DNA of 7,859 bases from CAAGNP01 sp964611185 (lineage in GTDB: Bacteria > Bacteroidota > Bacteroidia > Bacteroidales > UBA932): NCBI GenBank assembly GCA_964611185.1, contig CAZSXE010000050.1, forward strand, positions 1-7,859, read 5' to 3'. Positions 6,001-7,859 of the stretch are shown here, piece after piece. Below the pieces are notes generated by a model. The model did not search any database. It saw only the letters and a program-made list of their open reading frames with translations, and was not told the origin of the DNA. Positions within the stretch are counted from its first letter, which is position 1. Every line of letters begins with the position of its first letter. Position numbers and translations under genes: made by a program.

Positions 6001-6322
6001 AAACGATGCCACAGAAGCGGGCAAGAACTTGACGATAAATACACAAAAATTCCTTGAAATTGCCTCTGAAGTCTTTACAGACTGGATACCTGCACTCAAG
6101 GAGGTAGGAATTCAAGCCACTTGGGCCGGCTATTATACAGAACCCCGTTATATTGTCGATCCCGAGCTCGGACTCTTCGTGGGGATGAGAGGACACGGAT
6201 TTATGCTTTCCCAATACATCGGAAAGATGTATGTCGATGCCCTTATGGGCCGCTCTGTCCCCGATTACTTTAAAGATTTGTCCATAAAAGGAAGTGGACT
6301 AAGCGAAATGGCTTTCAAATGA
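3071..6322 (+). CDS. Multidomain FAD/Fe-S oxidoreductase, HcnABC-like fusion with ferredoxin insert
   Basis: This 1083-residue chain carries five redox modules. (1) Plant-type [2Fe-2S] Fer2_4 domain, about 17-90, with Cys60, 65, 68 and 80. (2) Pyridine-nucleotide-disulfide-oxidoreductase-like domain, about 122-430, with FAD-binding GAGPAG (128-133) and NAD(P)-binding GAGNIG (275-280). (3) Ferredoxin-like domain, about 463-520, with Cys468/474/477/481 and a classical CIGCMECVYQCP (502-513), possibly 2[4Fe-4S]. (4) BFD-type [2Fe-2S] domain, about 610-665, with CHC (612-614) and Cys648/653. (5) DAO-type FAD oxidoreductase, about 709-1070, with GGGMAG (716-721), GSSWRNIAGG (743-752) and C-terminal RGHGFMLSQYIGK. 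Modules 1, 2+4 and 5 match HcnA, HcnB and HcnC, the family that includes glycine, opine and D-hydroxyproline dehydrogenases. The likely reaction is oxidation of an amino acid or secondary amine, with electrons leaving via Fe-S centres to the second FAD. No signal peptide is seen, so it is probably cytoplasmic. The substrate cannot be assigned. Sarcosine oxidase alpha is an alternative relative, but its C-terminal GCV_T domain is absent. Confidence 0.85.
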   Translation: MYKISSHPILPIPEENLVEFTFEGKKIKGQKGQTIAAALHQAGYQVHSHSIDHRKRSMECGIGKCGACEMLVDGKIRRICITNVDNVKSVERLKEDNGFNDTVKNYKNNSKEKSAPKKIYKTAVAIIGAGPAGLSVREELRKEKIDNIVLDNNSHIGGQFLMQTHQFFFFEKEKRFGGMRGFDIAKTLAGDSHEGIFLNCVVWDILEGKRLAVKNIATDEEFYIDAQELVIATGAVPFMPAFKNDDVPGVYTAAVVQRMMNTQFTLLGKNILTVGAGNIGYLTSYQAMQAGANVKAIIEAMPNEGGFPVQANRVRRLGIPIMTSHVLLEAIPNKDYTGVVGAIIAKCENFKPIPGTEQRLDGIDCINICTGLLPDNQLLTKGNTVFGLSCHGVGDSVRIGEGTSAVLRGKQCAFEVIQNLGRRINYEAYLTTSKEYIDSQQKPKRILQEPNKPDTKRMSEKPFVIMDCLYGFACNPCSFACKQGAITKSSTSVTPTLDYSKCIGCMECVYQCPGLAIFGYNLSKNLLFLPVEYEVKEGAEVFLIDNNGQKLGEGVVEKIMAKPNKTNVARVRSNTLSGENLTTVRGFIVKENYPEPLQISKGKEEDLKTYICHCEDVTIEKILDAIGDRKSITADELKHITRLGMGACRGKRCLPRAKAALRAYGIEIIGEFTPRGPMANQVELGDVINIDGGQSVIIPSDSTAKVAQKVGAIVAGGGMAGSATFRYLCEAGLKPILINKDRGSSWRNIAGGRPAFSLPALADIANHNHDIFKELASKYHIDYHLIRYVSFAHDEKEYKSLDLSREWSDAYMIERKDFRKEISEYFNPDLKTYSHALISNDCWQATPGKTVNVVRNIGKSLGGIVLEDTELIDVEKIGKEYKVVIKDSNNKYTEYRTEIFVNALGAGAEKFASRLGIETGLYPVKHQAFITKRLPLIGKNGACLDMLIDRRKYKGFSAVYGQQLTDTGQIIGCASPANDATEAGKNLTINTQKFLEIASEVFTDWIPALKEVGIQATWAGYYTEPRYIVDPELGLFVGMRGHGFMLSQYIGKMYVDALMGRSVPDYFKDLSIKGSGLSEMAFK

Positions 6323-7467
6323 TTAATCCCATTAATGTCAGATACAAGCTTGCTACATTATTACTGATGCTGATAAGTGTATCGTCCCATAAAGTAGCAA
6401 GCGGTATCTCACATAGAGAATTGACTGTTTATAAAATAATTGCGAGCGGATATACCTCTATCAGCGGAGAAGGGATATACCTCTTTGATTTCTATCCCGA
6501 AAAAATGGAAGTAACGCCCGTATGCTCTGCCAAATCTGACAATCCCTCATTTTTCACCCTCTCCCCCCATAATAATCGCCTTTATGCGGTCAATGAAAGT
6601 GGCGAAAATTCAGCTGTCAGTACCTTTTCTCTCGATCTTAAAAAAGGGAAAATTGCACTGAAAGGGAGACAAGATATAATCGGCGATGACCCCTGCTACA
6701 TAGCCACTGACCATAAATTCAAGTTTTCCGCTACCGCCAATTATTCAGGCGGAAGTATCAATATTTTTCCCATTGACACATACACAGAATGTCTGCTTCC
6801 CTCCACAAATGAAATTCAATACACTGGAAGCGGTCCTGATACCAAAAGGCAAGCTATGTCACATCTGCATTGCACCGTATTTACCCCTGACGGAAGACAC
6901 CTCCTTGCATCAGACCTCGGAACAGATAAAATCTATGTACTAAATATAAAAGGTGACACCGCCATACCATCTAACCTTGACATAAATTTACCCCCCGGTT
7001 CCGGTCCACGCCACATAACATTTGAAAAAGAGGGGAAATACGCATATATCCTGACAGAACTCTCCGGTGAGATAATAGTAGTAAACCTCCAAAAAGAACC
7101 TTTTTCCATCCAACAAACAGTCATTGCTGATACATGTTTCGCAAGAGGAAGTGCCGATATTCACCTCTCACCTGATGGAAAATTTCTGTACGCCTCCACC
7201 CGCCTCGAAGGTGACGGAATCGTAACATATAAAATAGATTCCGCCTCCGGCAATATTACCCGCATATCACACACCCCTACTTTCAGAAATCCCCGTAATT
7301 TTGCCATTTCCCCAGACGGGAAATATGTTTTGGTCGCGTGCCAAAAAGATAATCTCATCCAGATATTCAAAAGAGACACCATCACCGGCATACTTACAGA
7401 CACCGGCAAAACCATCAGAGTAGAAAATGTCAGCTGCATAACAATAGTTGACAACATTGGCGGCTAA
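6319..7467 (+). CDS. Exported lactonase-family seven-bladed beta-propeller protein
   Basis: This 382-residue protein belongs to the lactonase (6-phosphogluconolactonase YbhE/Pgl) beta-propeller family. Signature segments are RQAMSHLHCTVFTPDGRHLL...DLGTDKIYVL (177-208), GSGPRHITF (227-235), ADIHLSPDGKFLYAS (279-293) and NPRNFAISPDGKYVLVA (324-340), the repeated 'SPDGK' turns of the blades. The N-terminus (Arg9-Lys10, then LATLLLMLISVSS, about 11-23) looks like a signal peptide, with possible cleavage after VAS near residue 28 and no lipobox cysteine. A periplasmic location is therefore likely, unlike cytosolic E. coli Pgl (331 residues). The gene starts inside the previous stop codon (ATGA, 6319-6322), so the two are co-transcribed and translationally coupled. 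Family members hydrolyse 6-phosphogluconolactone or cyclise and open other lactones, but some have no demonstrated lactonase activity. The true substrate here is unknown. A strong stem-loop follows 24 bp after the stop. Confidence 0.82.
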   Translation: MINPINVRYKLATLLLMLISVSSHKVASGISHRELTVYKIIASGYTSISGEGIYLFDFYPEKMEVTPVCSAKSDNPSFFTLSPHNNRLYAVNESGENSAVSTFSLDLKKGKIALKGRQDIIGDDPCYIATDHKFKFSATANYSGGSINIFPIDTYTECLLPSTNEIQYTGSGPDTKRQAMSHLHCTVFTPDGRHLLASDLGTDKIYVLNIKGDTAIPSNLDINLPPGSGPRHITFEKEGKYAYILTELSGEIIVVNLQKEPFSIQQTVIADTCFARGSADIHLSPDGKFLYASTRLEGDGIVTYKIDSASGNITRISHTPTFRNPRNFAISPDGKYVLVACQKDNLIQIFKRDTITGILTDTGKTIRVENVSCITIVDNIGG

Positions 7468-7563
7468 AACACTGACTCACAGCATATAACTACACACATC
7501 CTCCGGCAAAATTGCCGGAGGATGTGTGTTATATTGGCGTAGAAATCAGATGATTAGCCGCCA
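7458..7563. repeat. 10-bp inverted repeat enclosing the terminator stem-loop
   Basis: TGGCGGCTAA (7458-7467) and TTAGCCGCCA (7554-7563) are perfect reverse complements. The left arm covers the last codons and TAA stop of the lactonase gene, and the right arm lies 18 bp beyond the nqrF stop codon. The main stem-loop sits between them, so RNA read in either direction could form a larger nested structure. A function is not established. Confidence 0.5.
7484..7534. terminator. Strong stem-loop, probable bidirectional terminator between convergent genes
   Basis: A perfect 16-bp stem (7492-7507 with 7514-7529) is built from ACACACATCCTCCGGC and its complement, with the 6-nt loop AAAATT. The stem can lengthen through ATATAAC (7484-7490) and GTTATAT (7528-7534), with a small bulge. 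It lies between the lactonase stop (7467) and the nqrF stop (7582, opposite strand), a standard place for a shared terminator. The downstream U-tract is weak in both directions (TTATATT on the plus strand), so termination strength is inferred from the stem. Confidence 0.75.
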
Positions 7564-7581
7564 TGAATTTCAGAAACAAAT

Positions 7582-7859
7582 CTATGCTCCGAAATTATCG
7601 AACATTATATTTTCAGTCGGGACACCTAAATTGTCGAGCATTTTGACTACTGATGAGGTCATCATAGGAGGGCCGCAAAGATAATATTCAACATCTTCCG
7701 GTGTTTCATGCATTTTCAGGTAGTTATCAAACAACGCCTGATGAACAAATCCGGTAAGCCCTTTCCAATTATCTTCCGGCTGAGGATCCGACAATACAAG
7801 ATGGTATGTGAAATTAGGAAATTCTCTCTGTATCTCCTCAAAATCATTCTCATAAAAAT
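7582..7859 (-). CDS. nqrF: Na+-translocating NADH:quinone reductase subunit F, C-terminal part
   Basis: Only the last 92 codons are present; the reading frame is open to the window edge and the rest of the gene lies beyond 7859. The visible protein runs from FYENDFEEIQREFPNF through YHLVLSDPQPEDNWKG, GFVHQALFDNYL and EDVEYYLCGPPMM to the terminal ENIMFDNFGA. This is the conserved end of the NADH-binding ferredoxin-reductase domain of NqrF, including the CGPPMM nucleotide-binding motif and the aromatic-containing C-terminus that stacks near FAD. NqrF takes electrons from NADH and feeds them through FAD and a [2Fe-2S] cluster into the Na+-pumping Nqr complex in the inner membrane. Being the last gene of nqrABCDEF operons, its stop is normally followed by a terminator, consistent with the stem-loop at 7492-7529. 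Any start codon inside the window, such as TTG at 7794, would be internal and false. Confidence 0.93.
   Translation of the reverse strand, partial: FYENDFEEIQREFPNFTYHLVLSDPQPEDNWKGLTGFVHQALFDNYLKMHETPEDVEYYLCGPPMMTSSVVKMLDNLGVPTENIMFDNFGA

Noticed and set aside
5570..6214. 214-residue open frame on the minus strand inside the redox gene
   Set aside because: It is antisense to the well-conserved DAO domain, has no recognisable domain, and has an amino-acid composition typical of a shadow frame.
7582..7794. Complete 70-residue small gene starting at TTG 7794
   Set aside because: The same frame continues upstream to the window edge with clear NqrF sequence, so this is the end of a larger gene.
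1..7859. CRISPR array, tRNA, rRNA or insertion sequence
   Set aside because: No regularly spaced repeats, cloverleaf, conserved rRNA segments or transposase were recognised on either strand.

Overview
The window looks like chromosomal DNA from an anaerobic or microaerophilic member of the Bacteroidetes, probably Bacteroidales. The evidence is Bacteroidetes-type -7 boxes (TAnnTTTG, found as TATCTTTG twice and TATTTTTG once), the absence of Shine-Dalgarno sequences before starts, a lipoprotein with DUF4493-like and DUF6359-like regions, and the C-terminus of NqrF, a subunit of the Na+-pumping NADH:quinone reductase. These assignments are made by eye from motifs; no database search was run.

Region 1 (1-1820) is a compact three-gene toxin-antitoxin operon of the HipBST type: a HipB-like HTH protein (275-484), a HipS-like small protein equal to the N-terminal subdomain of HipA (481-807), and a HipT-like serine/threonine kinase (804-1820). 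Each junction is a 4-base ATGA overlap, so translation is probably coupled. A clear promoter (218-248) lies between two near-identical 20-bp palindromes (194-213 and 255-274). Their N8 spacer equals that of the E. coli HipB operator, which points to autorepression. The kinase keeps all expected active-site motifs. The HipS-like partner lacks the tryptophan that plugs the kinase in the E. coli system.

Region 2 (1840-2916, minus strand) is a predicted lipoprotein convergent with the toxin gene, only 19 bp from its end. Its own promoter lies in a 154-bp divergent intergenic region shared with region 3.

Region 3 (3071-7467) is a two-gene operon. The first gene encodes a 1083-residue redox fusion: plant-type [2Fe-2S] domain, FAD/NAD(P) disulfide-reductase-like domain, 2[4Fe-4S] ferredoxin-like domain, BFD-type [2Fe-2S] domain, and a C-terminal DAO-type FAD amino-acid/amine oxidoreductase. 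It resembles the three subunits of an HcnABC-type (hydrogen cyanide synthase / opine oxidase / D-hydroxyproline dehydrogenase) complex in one chain, with an extra ferredoxin. The second gene, overlapping by ATGA, encodes a beta-propeller lactonase-family protein that appears to be exported. The inferred electron path is substrate amine to C-terminal FAD, through the Fe-S centres, to the second FAD and then NAD(P) or a ferredoxin. The substrate is unknown.

Region 4 (7468-7859) is a convergent junction with a strong stem-loop (7492-7529) nested inside a second 10-bp inverted repeat, followed by the 3' end of nqrF on the minus strand, which runs off the window. I saw no tRNA, rRNA, CRISPR array or insertion sequence.
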